NCBI RefSeq assembly: GCF_000420845.1
Contig: NZ_ATVS01000022.1
Location: 1 to 64,000 of the forward strand
From: Butyrivibrio sp. AE3009
Lineage (GTDB): Bacteria; Bacillota; Clostridia; Lachnospirales; Lachnospiraceae
Length of the DNA: 64,000 nt
Reading direction: 5' to 3'
The translations under genes were made by a program, and so were the position numbers. Positions 24,271 to 33,909 of this stretch are shown here, in pieces. How positions within the stretch are numbered: position 1 is the stretch's first letter; each line of letters starts with the position of its first letter. The notes under the pieces were generated by a model. It did no database searches. It saw nothing but the letters and a program-made list of their open reading frames with translations, and had not been told where the DNA came from.

Positions 24271-26487
24271 ATGAAAATAACGACAGACTCTAAGATCACA
24301 TATGATCCTGTGAGCCTTTTGGTAGATGGGAAGAGATGGTTTCCCATGATGGGGGAGATGCATTTTTCCAGATACCCCGCAAGATACTGGGAAGAGGAGC
24401 TCTGCAAGATGAAGGCGGGCGGAATCGACATTGTTTCACTTTACGTTATCTGGATCCACCATGAAGAGATTCAGGGACAATTCGATTTTACCGGTGACAG
24501 GAATCTGAGAGCATTTCTTGAAACTGTGCAAAAATGCGGCTTATACAGCATTTTGAGGATCGGCCCCTGGGCCCACGGAGAAGCAAGAAACGGAGGCTTT
24601 CCAGACTGGCTGCTTCAGGACAGCGAAGCTAAGGGGTACGAAGTAAGAACAGATGCTCCCGAGTATCTTCAGCATGTAAGACACTTCTATGAAAAGACCT
24701 ATGAGCAGGCCGAGGGCTATTTTATCAAGGATGGCGGCCCTGTTATAGGTATTCAGATTGAAAATGAGTACGGCCACTGCGGCGGCAAAAACGGAGAAGA
24801 GGGCGAACAGCACATGAGAACCCTTCTTGCCATGGCCAAAGAGATTGGCTTTGAGACTCCGATCTACACCGCAACAGGCTGGGGCGGCGCTGTGACAGGA
24901 GGCATGCTCCCTGTTATGGGCGGATACTGCGAAGCTCCCTGGGATCCCAGGGTTACGGAGATCGAGCCCAGCGGCAATTACATTTTTACCAGAGAGAGGA
25001 ACGATCACAATATCGGATCCGATCATGGACTGGGGGCAGGAATAACCTTTGATATGGGAAGATTCCCATACCTTACCGCAGAGTTGGGCGGCGGCCTTCA
25101 GGTTACAAGACACAGAAGACCTATCGCATCCGGTACTGATACCGCAGCGATGACAATGGTCAAGATGGGAAGCGGAGCCAATCTTCTCGGATACTACATG
25201 TATCACGGCGGAACCAATCCTGAAGGCAAGCTCACAACATTGCAGGAGAGCACGGATACAGGATATCCCAATGACCTTCCTGTATGCTCCTACGATTTCA
25301 ATGCCCCACTTCGTGAATATGGCCAGATGGAGGATACCTACCGACAGGTAAGGCTTATCTCCGAATTCGTCCACGATTTTGGCGATGATATGTGTGACAT
25401 GGAGCTTACGGAGCAGCCTGGGAACCCCCTTAAGCCCGATAATCTCACAGACCTTAGAACCAGCGTAAGATGTAAGAATATCAGGACTAAAGATGGAGAG
25501 GAAGTTTCTTCCGGGTATCTTTTTGTAAACAACTATCAGAGAAGATACGAGATGGCTCTTCACAGAGACGTTACTCTAAGGGCCTACGACTCTGACGGCA
25601 AGACTGTTCTTTCCGAATTTGCCCAAAGAGATATAGAGAACGGCGACTTTTTCTTCTATCCCTTCAATATGCCCGTGGGCGAAGATGCTCTTTTGACGAT
25701 TGATGCGACTCCTCTTTGCAGGATCAGGGACTTTGACGATAACGGACATGATGCATATGTTTTCTACACAGACAGTGACAGGGAGGCATCGGTCAGTATC
25801 AAGGGAGATCTTGCAGGAAACAGGATTATTGTTCTTACGGCGAATGAAGCACTGCATACCTCCAAGACCAGCATCTTGGGCAAGGAGTATCTGTTTATTT
25901 CTGAGGGAGAAGTGGTAAACGCAGCAGATGGAGCGCCTTACCTCTATTTTAATGCAGCGGAGGAAGAGGAGAAAAAGCCTTCGTTTAAATGTTTCCCGGC
26001 CCTTAAGGATATTTCCGGTGATTTCGACAGGAAGTCTGAGGGAAGAAACGTTGAGGAGATTGGAGACAGCGACGCCTTTGCCTTCTATGAAGGAAACAGG
26101 TTCTATGGCTGCACTGCCAAGGCTTCGTCTCCATCCCGGGAGGACAGCGATGATAAGGCCCTGTACAGCATAGAGGTTACCGATATCTCAGAAGAACCCG
26201 AAGAGATCTATCTGGAGATCGAGTACGAGGGCGATATGGCGCAGATGTATAAGGGCGACAAGCTTATAGCTGACAGCTTCTACACAGGCCAGCTCTGGGA
26301 GATAGGACTTAAGAGGTTCATTGATAAGGACGGCGAAAGAGCCAAAGAATTCGCAGCCGACATTCTTATCACACCTCTTTATGAAGATACGAAGGTCTAT
26401 CTCCAGGATCCGCCAAAGCTCAAGAATGGCAAGGCTTGCGACTTAATTAATATACATTTAATATCTCAATACCGTGTTAAAATATAA
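24271..26487 (+). CDS. Glycoside hydrolase family 35 beta-galactosidase
   Basis: A 738-aa protein. The GH35 TIM barrel comprises about residues 15-330, with GEMHFSRYPARYW, the acid/base Glu in IQIENEYGHC and the nucleophile Glu in YLTAELGGG, followed by YYMYHGGTNP. Beta-sandwich domains fill the rest, and the end (about 640-738) carries the family's jelly-roll. There is no signal peptide, so it acts in the cytoplasm on imported galactosides. Last gene of the sugar operon, 15 bp after lacI, with a strong terminator after it. Confidence 0.93.
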   Translation: MKITTDSKITYDPVSLLVDGKRWFPMMGEMHFSRYPARYWEEELCKMKAGGIDIVSLYVIWIHHEEIQGQFDFTGDRNLRAFLETVQKCGLYSILRIGPWAHGEARNGGFPDWLLQDSEAKGYEVRTDAPEYLQHVRHFYEKTYEQAEGYFIKDGGPVIGIQIENEYGHCGGKNGEEGEQHMRTLLAMAKEIGFETPIYTATGWGGAVTGGMLPVMGGYCEAPWDPRVTEIEPSGNYIFTRERNDHNIGSDHGLGAGITFDMGRFPYLTAELGGGLQVTRHRRPIASGTDTAAMTMVKMGSGANLLGYYMYHGGTNPEGKLTTLQESTDTGYPNDLPVCSYDFNAPLREYGQMEDTYRQVRLISEFVHDFGDDMCDMELTEQPGNPLKPDNLTDLRTSVRCKNIRTKDGEEVSSGYLFVNNYQRRYEMALHRDVTLRAYDSDGKTVLSEFAQRDIENGDFFFYPFNMPVGEDALLTIDATPLCRIRDFDDNGHDAYVFYTDSDREASVSIKGDLAGNRIIVLTANEALHTSKTSILGKEYLFISEGEVVNAADGAPYLYFNAAEEEEKKPSFKCFPALKDISGDFDRKSEGRNVEEIGDSDAFAFYEGNRFYGCTAKASSPSREDSDDKALYSIEVTDISEEPEEIYLEIEYEGDMAQMYKGDKLIADSFYTGQLWEIGLKRFIDKDGERAKEFAADILITPLYEDTKVYLQDPPKLKNGKACDLINIHLISQYRVKI

Positions 26488-26500
26488 CAATATGTCGTAT

Positions 26501-26547
26501 AATAATGTTATCTGGGAAAATATGCCCGGATAACATTATTTTTTTAT
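26501..26547 (+). terminator. Terminator of the GH35 sugar operon
   Basis: A long stem, AATAATGTTATCTGGG (26501-26516) / CCCGGATAACATTATT (26525-26540), with one G-T pair, an 8-base loop and a run of T. A TATAAT overlapping its left arm (26498-26503) may belong to a promoter for the downstream genes, but no -35 is obvious. Confidence 0.9.
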
Positions 26548-26560
26548 TGTGAGGAAAAAA

Positions 26561-26821
26561 ATGCAAAATGACGGGATAACCATGACCTATTCCGCAATAG
26601 TTCGGGATAAGGATAACAAAAAGATCGTGAGAGTCTCGTTTGAGAGAATAGGCACTCTGGGAAAGGAAATCGCAGAGGGTCTTATTCCTGAGTGCATAAT
26701 TACTAATCAAAAGGGCTTTTCCGCGGAGGAAGTCAAGGGACTTGAGGAGTACCTTAAGGCTAATTATGAGGATATCATGGATAAGGCCAAGATCATCAGT
26801 AATCCGCTGAAATGGCTCTGA
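26561..26821 (+). CDS. Small protein of unknown function
   Basis: An 86-aa soluble protein (from ATG 26561, GTGAGGA just upstream) with a predicted beta-rich first half (MTYSAIVRDKDNKKIVRVSF) and a helical second half ending NPLKWL. An internal ATG at 26582 lacks a clear site. No motif I recognise. It lies 30 bp before the first of two c-di-GMP-related genes and after a terminator, so it may lead that operon. Confidence 0.6.
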   Translation: MQNDGITMTYSAIVRDKDNKKIVRVSFERIGTLGKEIAEGLIPECIITNQKGFSAEEVKGLEEYLKANYEDIMDKAKIISNPLKWL

Positions 26822-26851
26822 TCCGCATATAAGGTAACCGGAGGACGGCGC

Positions 26852-28807
26852 ATGCAGTACGATTTTTACTATGACATCTGCGCTTTGTGCATATTGGCGA
26901 CCATAGCCATCACCTCTCTGTCTAGAAGAAGGGTACCTGCTTACAGACAGAGAGTTTATGATGCGCTTTTTTGGGTTGTGCTCATGGCTACCGTGGCGGA
27001 GCGCGTTGAGACCATACTCCAGATGGAACCAATGCCGGAAAAAGTATGGTATCACTTCGCTGAAATGCTGTGCGGCTCTGTGTATTTTGTTAATCATCTC
27101 GGGGCTGCTATGTTTTATTATTTTTATATCATGTCGATACTTGACATACATGTAGACCGTGAGTCCAAAAAAGATATGCTGCTGACCTATGCCAGCTTTT
27201 GGATCGCCATGGCGCTTGTTGCGGTTAACTGGTTTTATCCGGTGCTGTTTTACTATGATGAGAATGGTCTTTATCACAGGGGAGCATTGATTATTATCTT
27301 TTATATTACGTCATTGTATTATGTGGTATATGGTCTTATTACCATGGGGCGATACAGGCATCTTATGCGATTGAAGACCAGGCTTGTGGCTACTTCTTAT
27401 GTTGTCTTTGCACTCATAGGTGTTATCGTTCAATATTTTTTACCCTGGGTGCTCATAGAGAATTTCTGCAATACCATCAGTATCACTCTTGTTTTCATCA
27501 CTCTTCAGAACCCCAGCGAAATGGTTGATGAGACACTGAATATCCTGAACAGAAAGGCGTTTCTTGAGGGACTTGAGCTTAACATGAAGAGAAAAGACCC
27601 TCATTCCACGATATTTATAACAATAGACAATATCAGAGCACTGAGCACGGAAATAGGTTATGTACAGGCTCAGGCCGTTCTTAAGAAAATAGCGACTTTC
27701 CTTAAGCATGTGGGAAGAAAAGAGTTCAGTATTTCGACATATACCTACAGATATGCTGAGTACTGTTTTGCCGTTACTGTGCACGGTCTCGACGAAGCAA
27801 GGACCAACAAGCTCTTAGAGAGAATAGCGACGAGGCTTAAAGAGCCCTGGAACTCATCCAACATGGCTATTCATATCGACGGGCACTGCTTTGTTATAAA
27901 GTATCCGGATCATTATAAATCCTCTGCGGAGCTGATGAACAGAATTGACATCATCAATGAGGATATCACCGGCTACAGAGATGTGATCATAGATCTGGAC
28001 GATCTTAAGTACAATGAGCTCAAAAAGTACAGAGAATACGATGTTCTGGCAAGGGGAAATCTTGATACCAAGAAGGCTGTTGTGAAATTCCAGCCGATTC
28101 TGTCCAAGGTGTACAAGATTAACTACAGTGCAGATCTGGTTTGCTTTTTCCTTGATGAAGAGGGCAATGAGATAGATGTAAGAGGACATATTCCTGACAT
28201 CAGAGTGACACAAGCCCTTATGGATACTGATGAATATGTGTACAGAAGAGCTTGCAGGGCGCTTGCGTTCTGGAATGCGGGTGATAAAAAAGGTAAATAC
28301 AGGGCTGTTGTTGGGCTTTCTCAGGGTGAGATATCCAGAAACGATTTTGTCAGAAGGATCAAAAAGATACTGAGAGAGGAAAAGGCGGAAGCCTCCTGGA
28401 TAAGCCTTAAGCTTACGGAGACGACTCTTGCCACCATGAATAGTGTTGCCGAGAGAAATCTGAAGCTCCTTGGAGAGATGAAGGCTTCCATAGTGGTGGA
28501 CAAGTACGGAACAGGTTATGGCAACCTGGACAGACTTCTTACACTGCCTATAATGCAGGTCAATCTTGATCACTCCATCCTTGTTTCTGCCATGGAATCG
28601 GAGCAGATGAAGCTGGTGGCCCATGGAATCGTTAATCTTTTCCACGATATCAGCCTCTTTGTGGGTGCTACGGAGATATCCTCCGAGGAGGACAAGGAAA
28701 TGGCAGAGGAGCTTGGCTGTGATTTCCTTATAGGTGATTATATGGGTAAGCCCATGAAGGACAGCTCTTATGTCAGATTTATAGACGCATATTTTGATGA
28801 AGGGTAA
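26852..28807 (+). CDS. Membrane protein with degenerate GGDEF-like and EAL-like domains
   Basis: A 651-aa protein. About seven membrane helices span residues 1-220, ending FITLQNPSEMVDE. A GGDEF-like fold without the GG[D/E]EF signature occupies about 235-400. An EAL-like domain occupies about 405-645. In the last, the catalytic signature is lost: the EAL motif position reads ADLVCFFLDEEG, DDFGTGYS has become DKYGTGYG, and EGVET has become GATEI. It is therefore probably not a phosphodiesterase but could bind c-di-GMP or partner proteins. It has the same length and layout as the next gene, whose ATG is 2 bp away, so the two look like an old duplication. Confidence 0.8.
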   Translation: MQYDFYYDICALCILATIAITSLSRRRVPAYRQRVYDALFWVVLMATVAERVETILQMEPMPEKVWYHFAEMLCGSVYFVNHLGAAMFYYFYIMSILDIHVDRESKKDMLLTYASFWIAMALVAVNWFYPVLFYYDENGLYHRGALIIIFYITSLYYVVYGLITMGRYRHLMRLKTRLVATSYVVFALIGVIVQYFLPWVLIENFCNTISITLVFITLQNPSEMVDETLNILNRKAFLEGLELNMKRKDPHSTIFITIDNIRALSTEIGYVQAQAVLKKIATFLKHVGRKEFSISTYTYRYAEYCFAVTVHGLDEARTNKLLERIATRLKEPWNSSNMAIHIDGHCFVIKYPDHYKSSAELMNRIDIINEDITGYRDVIIDLDDLKYNELKKYREYDVLARGNLDTKKAVVKFQPILSKVYKINYSADLVCFFLDEEGNEIDVRGHIPDIRVTQALMDTDEYVYRRACRALAFWNAGDKKGKYRAVVGLSQGEISRNDFVRRIKKILREEKAEASWISLKLTETTLATMNSVAERNLKLLGEMKASIVVDKYGTGYGNLDRLLTLPIMQVNLDHSILVSAMESEQMKLVAHGIVNLFHDISLFVGATEISSEEDKEMAEELGCDFLIGDYMGKPMKDSSYVRFIDAYFDEG

Positions 28808-28809
28808 GT

Positions 28810-30765
28810 ATGGAACTGTTAACACGTCCTCACAACTACAATATTTCATTTAATATTGCAGCTCTTGTGCTTGTTTTTGTGACTTTGCTGATACATATAT
28901 CGCAGGAGGTTCACTACAGCAGGCAGAGGAATGTTTTTGGTGCCATTATCGCAGATGCCTTTTTCATTAATCTGATGGGGCTGGCGCACCAATGCTACCT
29001 TTCAAACGATTACTTCAAGTATATTATTACAGCTGAGGGAAACAAATATATTGTTATCGCAGAAAAAATCTCCGTTTATCTTCTGCCATATTTTTCCATA
29101 ATCTATGTTGCTGCGATTTTCCAGATGGAGCTTGATTCTCTACTGAAAAAAGCTATTGTTGCCATTCCTACTATTTATGCAGTTTTGGCATTTGCCAGTG
29201 GTGTTTGGAGCGATTATTACTTTAGCTTTGATGCAGCCGGCAATCTTAAATTTAATTATTATCAGGGGGCGACGGTTAATATCGGAGTAATCCTGTATTT
29301 TATATCTGCTGCATATCTGCTTCTTAAATACGGCAAATCCCTTACAAGTGAGAAATTCATCGCAATCTGGGTATACTTTTTTATAATGCTGCTGGGCATC
29401 CCTGTCAGGATACTTACCAGGTCCGGATCGATATTTGAGTTCAGCGTGTCGATCTCACTTCTTTTGTGCGTATATACCTTCCAGAATCCCAGCGAATTTG
29501 TGGACAGAATGTCCGGTGCGGGTACGAGGAATGCGCTGAATTTCTATATTTCCACCAGTCTTATTCAGAAAAAAGAGTTTACCGCACTGGGAGTACATGT
29601 GAACAAGCTGGCGGTTATTTTGGGGGTGGAACCTACTGAGGCTGCATCGGACCTTCTGAATCAGATATCTTCTTATCTTAAGAAGCTGTGCCCCGAAGGG
29701 AATCTTTTTTACCCGGGAGACGCGGATTTTATACTTGTATTTCCGGATGTTACCCCGGATGAGGCGGTTATTGAAAAGACCGTTGAACAGATAAGGAAAA
29801 GATTCAAGGAACCCTGGAAGATCAGAGGCGATGAAATCAAGCTGGTCCAGAGCCCTTATGCCATCGGTTTTCCTGATGAGGCGGATTCACTGGACAGGTA
29901 CAGTGAGATAAGATCTGTCATGAGCAAGGCTATCCTCAGGCAGAACAGGGAAATCCTCAGGGTATCTGATCTTAGTCTTAAAACGGTGGAACAGGACAAA
30001 AAGATCAATAACATAGTAAAACATGCACTGGATAATGGGCATCTGGAAGTGTATTATCAGCCTATTTATTCGCCTGAGACCGGGAGATTTTCTTCCTGTG
30101 AGGCGCTTCTAAGACTTAAGGATCCTCAGCTGGGCTTCATATCACCTGCGGTATTCATGCCCGTAGCGGAGCGAAACGGAACTATTTTGGCCATGGATAA
30201 ATACGTACTTTCGAAGGTCTGTGAGATGATCTCGAATACAGCGGTAAGAGACTACGGACTTGAGTATGTTGAGATCAACCTGTCTATAGTGGACTGCATT
30301 CAGACCAATCTTGCAGAAAATGTCCTTAGGACTCTCAGTAAGTACGATGTAAAACCTTCCGAGATCAATCTTGAGGTGACAGAGACCTCTGAGGAGGGCA
30401 TAAATGCGGTTATGGAGGAAAACGTAAGAAAGCTCATGGCCGCAGGCGTTGATTTTTCAATGGATGATTTCGGAACGGGCTATTCGAACATTGCCAGGGT
30501 AGCCAGTATGCCGGTCAAGATATTCAAGCTTGATAAGAGTATAATCCAGTCGGCCTTTGACTCTGAAGTCAACTACATGGTAATGTACAACATGGTCAAG
30601 ATCATCAAGTCTCTTGGAAAAGAGATTGTGGCGGAGGGCGTCGAGACCGGCGAACAGGCAAGGCAGATCATCAAGCTTGGCTGCGATCACCTTCAGGGAT
30701 TCTTTTATTCCAGGCCCCTGCCAAGGGATCAGTTCTTGGACTTTATGAAGGAACATAATTCTTAA
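28810..30765 (+). CDS. Membrane c-di-GMP phosphodiesterase (EAL), degenerate GGDEF
   Basis: A 651-aa protein. Membrane helices cover about 1-220, ending YTFQNPSEFVD. The degenerate GGDEF-like region has no active signature. The EAL domain at about 395-650 keeps the key residues: YYQPIYSPETG, EALLRLKDP, VEINLS, EVTETS, MDDFGTGYS, FKLDKS, AEGVET and QGFFYSRPL. It should hydrolyse c-di-GMP to pGpG at the membrane in response to an unknown signal sensed by the 7-helix N-terminus. Encoded directly after its degenerate twin, with which it may form a heterodimer (inference). Confidence 0.9.
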   Translation: MELLTRPHNYNISFNIAALVLVFVTLLIHISQEVHYSRQRNVFGAIIADAFFINLMGLAHQCYLSNDYFKYIITAEGNKYIVIAEKISVYLLPYFSIIYVAAIFQMELDSLLKKAIVAIPTIYAVLAFASGVWSDYYFSFDAAGNLKFNYYQGATVNIGVILYFISAAYLLLKYGKSLTSEKFIAIWVYFFIMLLGIPVRILTRSGSIFEFSVSISLLLCVYTFQNPSEFVDRMSGAGTRNALNFYISTSLIQKKEFTALGVHVNKLAVILGVEPTEAASDLLNQISSYLKKLCPEGNLFYPGDADFILVFPDVTPDEAVIEKTVEQIRKRFKEPWKIRGDEIKLVQSPYAIGFPDEADSLDRYSEIRSVMSKAILRQNREILRVSDLSLKTVEQDKKINNIVKHALDNGHLEVYYQPIYSPETGRFSSCEALLRLKDPQLGFISPAVFMPVAERNGTILAMDKYVLSKVCEMISNTAVRDYGLEYVEINLSIVDCIQTNLAENVLRTLSKYDVKPSEINLEVTETSEEGINAVMEENVRKLMAAGVDFSMDDFGTGYSNIARVASMPVKIFKLDKSIIQSAFDSEVNYMVMYNMVKIIKSLGKEIVAEGVETGEQARQIIKLGCDHLQGFFYSRPLPRDQFLDFMKEHNS

Positions 30766-30807
30766 ATACTTTATTGCAATAAAGAGGTCTACAGTGTAAA
30801 ATTTACT

Positions 30808-30846
30808 AGTGCATCTTTTCCTATATTATGGAAGAGATGCACTTTT
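30808..30846 (+). terminator. Terminator after the EAL gene
   Basis: A 14-bp stem (one G-T), AGTGCATCTTTTCC (30808-30821) / GGAAGAGATGCACT (30830-30843), followed by T4. It separates the c-di-GMP pair from hisS. The short gap and lack of T-box sequences argue against a T-box leader. Confidence 0.8.
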
Positions 30847-30887
30847 GAGAGATAGTATTAAGAAATTTTTTTAGTAAGGATGGTAAT

Positions 30888-32153
30888 ATGGCACTTATAA
30901 AAAAACCCGTTACCGGAATGAAGGATATCCTTCCTTCCGAAATGCAACTCAGAGATTACTGCATAAGCATTATTAAGAAGACCTACGCAGAGTTTGGATT
31001 CAATTCCATCGAGACTCCCTGCGTTGAGTCCCTTGCGAATCTTAACAGCAAACAGGGCGGTGAGAATGAGAAACTCATCTTCAAGGTTATGAAAAGAGGA
31101 GAGAAGCTCAATCTTGAGACAGCCAAGGAGGAGAACGACCTGACAGATTCAGGACTTCGTTATGACCTTACGGTTCCCCTTGTTCGTTTTTATGCCAATC
31201 ACGCAAGTGAGCTTCCTGCTCCCTTCAAGGCACTTCAGATGGGCAATGTGTGGAGAGCGGACAGACCCCAGAAGGGAAGATATCGCCAGTTTATGCAGTG
31301 CGACATAGATATTCTCGGTGAAGCTTCCAATCTGGCTGAGATCGAGCTTATTCTTGCTACAACCACAACTCTCGGAAGACTTGGCTTCAAGGATTTCAAG
31401 ATCAGAATCAATGACAGACAGATCCTCAAGGCAATGGCTGCATATAGCGGATTCCCTGAGGAAGAGTACGATAACGTATTCATCACTCTCGACAAGATGG
31501 ACAAGATCGGCATCGACGGAGTTTCCGAGGAACTTATCAAAATGGGCTTTGCAAAGGAGTCTGTTGACAAGTATCTTGAGCTTTTCAGAGAGGCTGAGGG
31601 CAAGGGCTCAGTAGAAGCTCTTACCGATATCGCTGACAAGCTTGGAGATTTTCTTTCCGCAGAGGTTAAGGAAGGTCTTACCGAGATCATCAACAGCGTC
31701 GAGGGAACCAAGGCTGCACAGTTTGAGATGGAATTCGATCCTACGCTTGTTCGCGGAATGAGCTATTATACAGGAACTATTTTTGAAGTAGCAATGCCTC
31801 AGTACGGCGGAAGCTGCGGTGGCGGCGGCCGTTACGACAAGATGGTAGGCAAGTTCCTTGGTCAGGATACACCTGCCTGTGGTTTCTCCATCGGTTTTGA
31901 GCGTATCATCATGATCATGATGGATGAGGGCTTCAAGATCCCCGGTGAGAGCGCCAAGGTTGCATACCTTATCGAGAAGGGCATCAAGGGAGACAGACTT
32001 GCTGAGATTATTGCACAGGCTCAGAAGGAAAGAGCAGAGGGCAAGCAGGTTCTGGTTGTTCGTATGAACAAAAACAAGAAGTTCCAGAAGCAGCAGCTTA
32101 CCGAGCAGGGCTACGAGGAGTTTAAGGATTTCTATGAGAATCCCCTTGGCTGA
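30888..32153 (+). CDS. hisS: Histidyl-tRNA synthetase
   Basis: A 421-aa class II synthetase. Motif 2 region lies around MGNVWRADRPQKGRYRQFMQ. The histidine-specific LVRGMSYYTGTIFE is a slight variant of the usual histidine A motif. Motif 3 is GFSIGFERI. The C-terminal anticodon-binding domain is short (about 340-421), within the range of this HisRS subgroup. It charges tRNA-His in the cytosol. It precedes rhaM by about 40 bases. Confidence 0.94.
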   Translation: MALIKKPVTGMKDILPSEMQLRDYCISIIKKTYAEFGFNSIETPCVESLANLNSKQGGENEKLIFKVMKRGEKLNLETAKEENDLTDSGLRYDLTVPLVRFYANHASELPAPFKALQMGNVWRADRPQKGRYRQFMQCDIDILGEASNLAEIELILATTTTLGRLGFKDFKIRINDRQILKAMAAYSGFPEEEYDNVFITLDKMDKIGIDGVSEELIKMGFAKESVDKYLELFREAEGKGSVEALTDIADKLGDFLSAEVKEGLTEIINSVEGTKAAQFEMEFDPTLVRGMSYYTGTIFEVAMPQYGGSCGGGGRYDKMVGKFLGQDTPACGFSIGFERIIMIMMDEGFKIPGESAKVAYLIEKGIKGDRLAEIIAQAQKERAEGKQVLVVRMNKNKKFQKQQLTEQGYEEFKDFYENPLG

Positions 32154-32194
32154 TAGCCGGGTTCTCAATAATGAAAGTATTTAGGAGGGGTAAA

Positions 32195-32509
32195 ATGATA
32201 AGAAAAGGCTTTAAGATGAAGCTCTATCCGGGAATGGAGCAGGAATACGAGAAGAGACACAATGAACTGTGGCCGGAGATGCAGGAGATGATCCATCAGC
32301 ATGGCGGCAGGAACTACAGTATTTTCCTGGATCCCGAGACAGATGTGCTGTACGGATACATTGAGATTGAAGACGAGGAGCTGTGGGCCAAGGGCGCCGA
32401 TACTGCCATCAACCGCAAGTGGTGGGATTTCATGGCGGATATTATGGAGACCAACCCGGACAACAGCCCTGTAGCCGTAGATCTTCATCCGGTATTTCAC
32501 CTGGACTGA
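32195..32509 (+). CDS. rhaM: L-rhamnose mutarotase family protein
   Basis: A 104-aa protein of the RhaM ferredoxin-like family, from ATG 32195 with a strong AGGAGGGG site; an upstream in-frame ATG at 32171 lies before that site and is rejected. Motifs are KMKLYPGMEQEYEKRHNELWPEM, with the family His, YSIFLDPETDVLYGYIE, and INRKWWDFMADIME. It interconverts alpha and beta anomers of L-rhamnose. No other rhamnose genes are nearby, so the sugar could differ in this organism. Confidence 0.88.
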   Translation: MIRKGFKMKLYPGMEQEYEKRHNELWPEMQEMIHQHGGRNYSIFLDPETDVLYGYIEIEDEELWAKGADTAINRKWWDFMADIMETNPDNSPVAVDLHPVFHLD

Positions 32510-32527
32510 TTTAAATAGGAGGATATT

Positions 32528-33811
32528 TTGAGCGTTCACTCTATAAGGCTGACAGTATTGATACTGCTGGTTCTTCTTTCTGCTTTTTTCTCATCTGCCG
32601 AGACTGCTCTCATGACTGCTAACAGAGTCAAGATGAAGGCACTCTCCGATGAGGGCAACAAGAAGGCGGCACTGGTCCTTAAGATCTGTGAGGATACCCA
32701 GAAGATGCTGTCGGCAATCCTGATTGGAAACAATATTGTTAACTTAAGTGCTTCAGCCCTTATGACTATCTATGTTACGGATCGTTTTAAGGTGAGCTAT
32801 GCGGTAAGTATAGGCACGGGTATTCTTACTCTGGTGGTTCTTATCATCGGTGAGATCATTCCCAAGACCATCGCAACTGCCCATGCGGAGACCATTTCTC
32901 TTTTATATGCGAGGATTATTCTCTGTTTGATAACTGTTGTGACACCCATTAGTTTTATTATTAATGGTATAGCAACAGGAATCCTGCGTCTTCTTCGTAT
33001 TGACACCAGCAGCAGGCAGGCTATGACCGAGAATGAGCTTAAGACCTACGTGGATGTCAGCCATGAGGACGGTGTCATTGAGACCGGAGAGAAGCAGATC
33101 ATTTACAACGTGTTTGACTTCAGCGACGCTGTGGCCAAGGATATCATGATCCCCAGGATCGATATGGTCTGTGTCAGCTCCGACGCTTCCTATGATGAAG
33201 TCATGAAGATATTCAAGGAAGAGATGTACACCAGAATCCCTGTTTATGAAGGTAATGAGCAGGACAATATCATCGGACTTATCAATGTCAAAGACCTTAT
33301 TCTCATAGAAGATACTGAGAACTTCCGCATTTCGGATAATCTGAGAAAAGCTTATTATACCTATGAGTACAAGAAGACTGCAGACCTACTTATGGAGATG
33401 AGGCAGAAGTCCCAGAACGTTGCTTTTGTCCTTTCCGAGTACGGAACCTGCCTCGGAATGATAACTCTTGAGGATCTTCTTGAAGAGATCGTTGGAGAGA
33501 TACGAGATGAGTATGACTCCGATGAGGCTCAGCTTATCAAGGATCTTGGAGATAACAGATATCTTGTGGAAGGCAATATGAAGCTGGACGATGTCAACGA
33601 TGCTCTGGGTACTGAGCTTGATTCGGAAGACTATGATTCCATCGGCGGTCTTATGATCGAGAATCTTGACAGACTTCCCGGCTACGGCGAGACGGTTACT
33701 CTTGATGACGGCACTACCTTGACGGCCAGAGGAATCAAGAGAAACAGGATCACCAAGGTGCTTATGGTGGTACCTGAGGCGGAGGCCAAAGAAGAGAAGG
33801 AGTCCGAATAA
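32528..33811 (+). CDS. CNNM/CorC-type membrane protein (hemolysin family)
   Basis: A 427-aa protein. The DUF21/CNNM membrane domain covers about 1-185 (FFSSAETALMTANRVKMK, IIGEIIPKTIA). A tandem CBS pair follows at about 200-330 (TRIPVYEGNEQDNIIGLINVKDL). The CorC_HlyC domain ends it. Relatives act in magnesium/cobalt efflux or sodium-coupled Mg transport; the 'hemolysin' label is historical. Start is TTG with AGGAGG five bases upstream. The gap to rhaM is 18 bp. Confidence 0.92.
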   Translation: MSVHSIRLTVLILLVLLSAFFSSAETALMTANRVKMKALSDEGNKKAALVLKICEDTQKMLSAILIGNNIVNLSASALMTIYVTDRFKVSYAVSIGTGILTLVVLIIGEIIPKTIATAHAETISLLYARIILCLITVVTPISFIINGIATGILRLLRIDTSSRQAMTENELKTYVDVSHEDGVIETGEKQIIYNVFDFSDAVAKDIMIPRIDMVCVSSDASYDEVMKIFKEEMYTRIPVYEGNEQDNIIGLINVKDLILIEDTENFRISDNLRKAYYTYEYKKTADLLMEMRQKSQNVAFVLSEYGTCLGMITLEDLLEEIVGEIRDEYDSDEAQLIKDLGDNRYLVEGNMKLDDVNDALGTELDSEDYDSIGGLMIENLDRLPGYGETVTLDDGTTLTARGIKRNRITKVLMVVPEAEAKEEKESE

Positions 33812-33836
33812 AAAACTTTAATAATTTGCGATAATA

Positions 33837-33845
33837 TGTTATACT
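33837..33845 (+). promoter_or_regulatory. Extended -10 promoter of the SCIFF gene
   Basis: TGTTATACT (TGN plus TATACT) lies just downstream of the CNNM/CorC stop. TTTAAT at 33817-33822, with a 17-bp spacer, is a weak -35. The leader to the SCIFF ATG would be about 58 bases. Confidence 0.6.
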
Positions 33846-33909
33846 GAATTGATGTATAAACTCGAAAAGTGGTTTTATATCCGCATTTTCAAGTAGGAGG
33901 CTATTTATT

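Noticed and set aside
24541-25563. 340-codon frame on the minus strand within the GH35 gene
   Set aside because: Antisense to clear GH35 active-site sequence, with no domain or start signal of its own.
30766-30887. T-box leader for hisS
   Set aside because: Only about 120 bases are available, already holding a plain terminator for the upstream gene. No T-box consensus bulge or specifier layout was seen.
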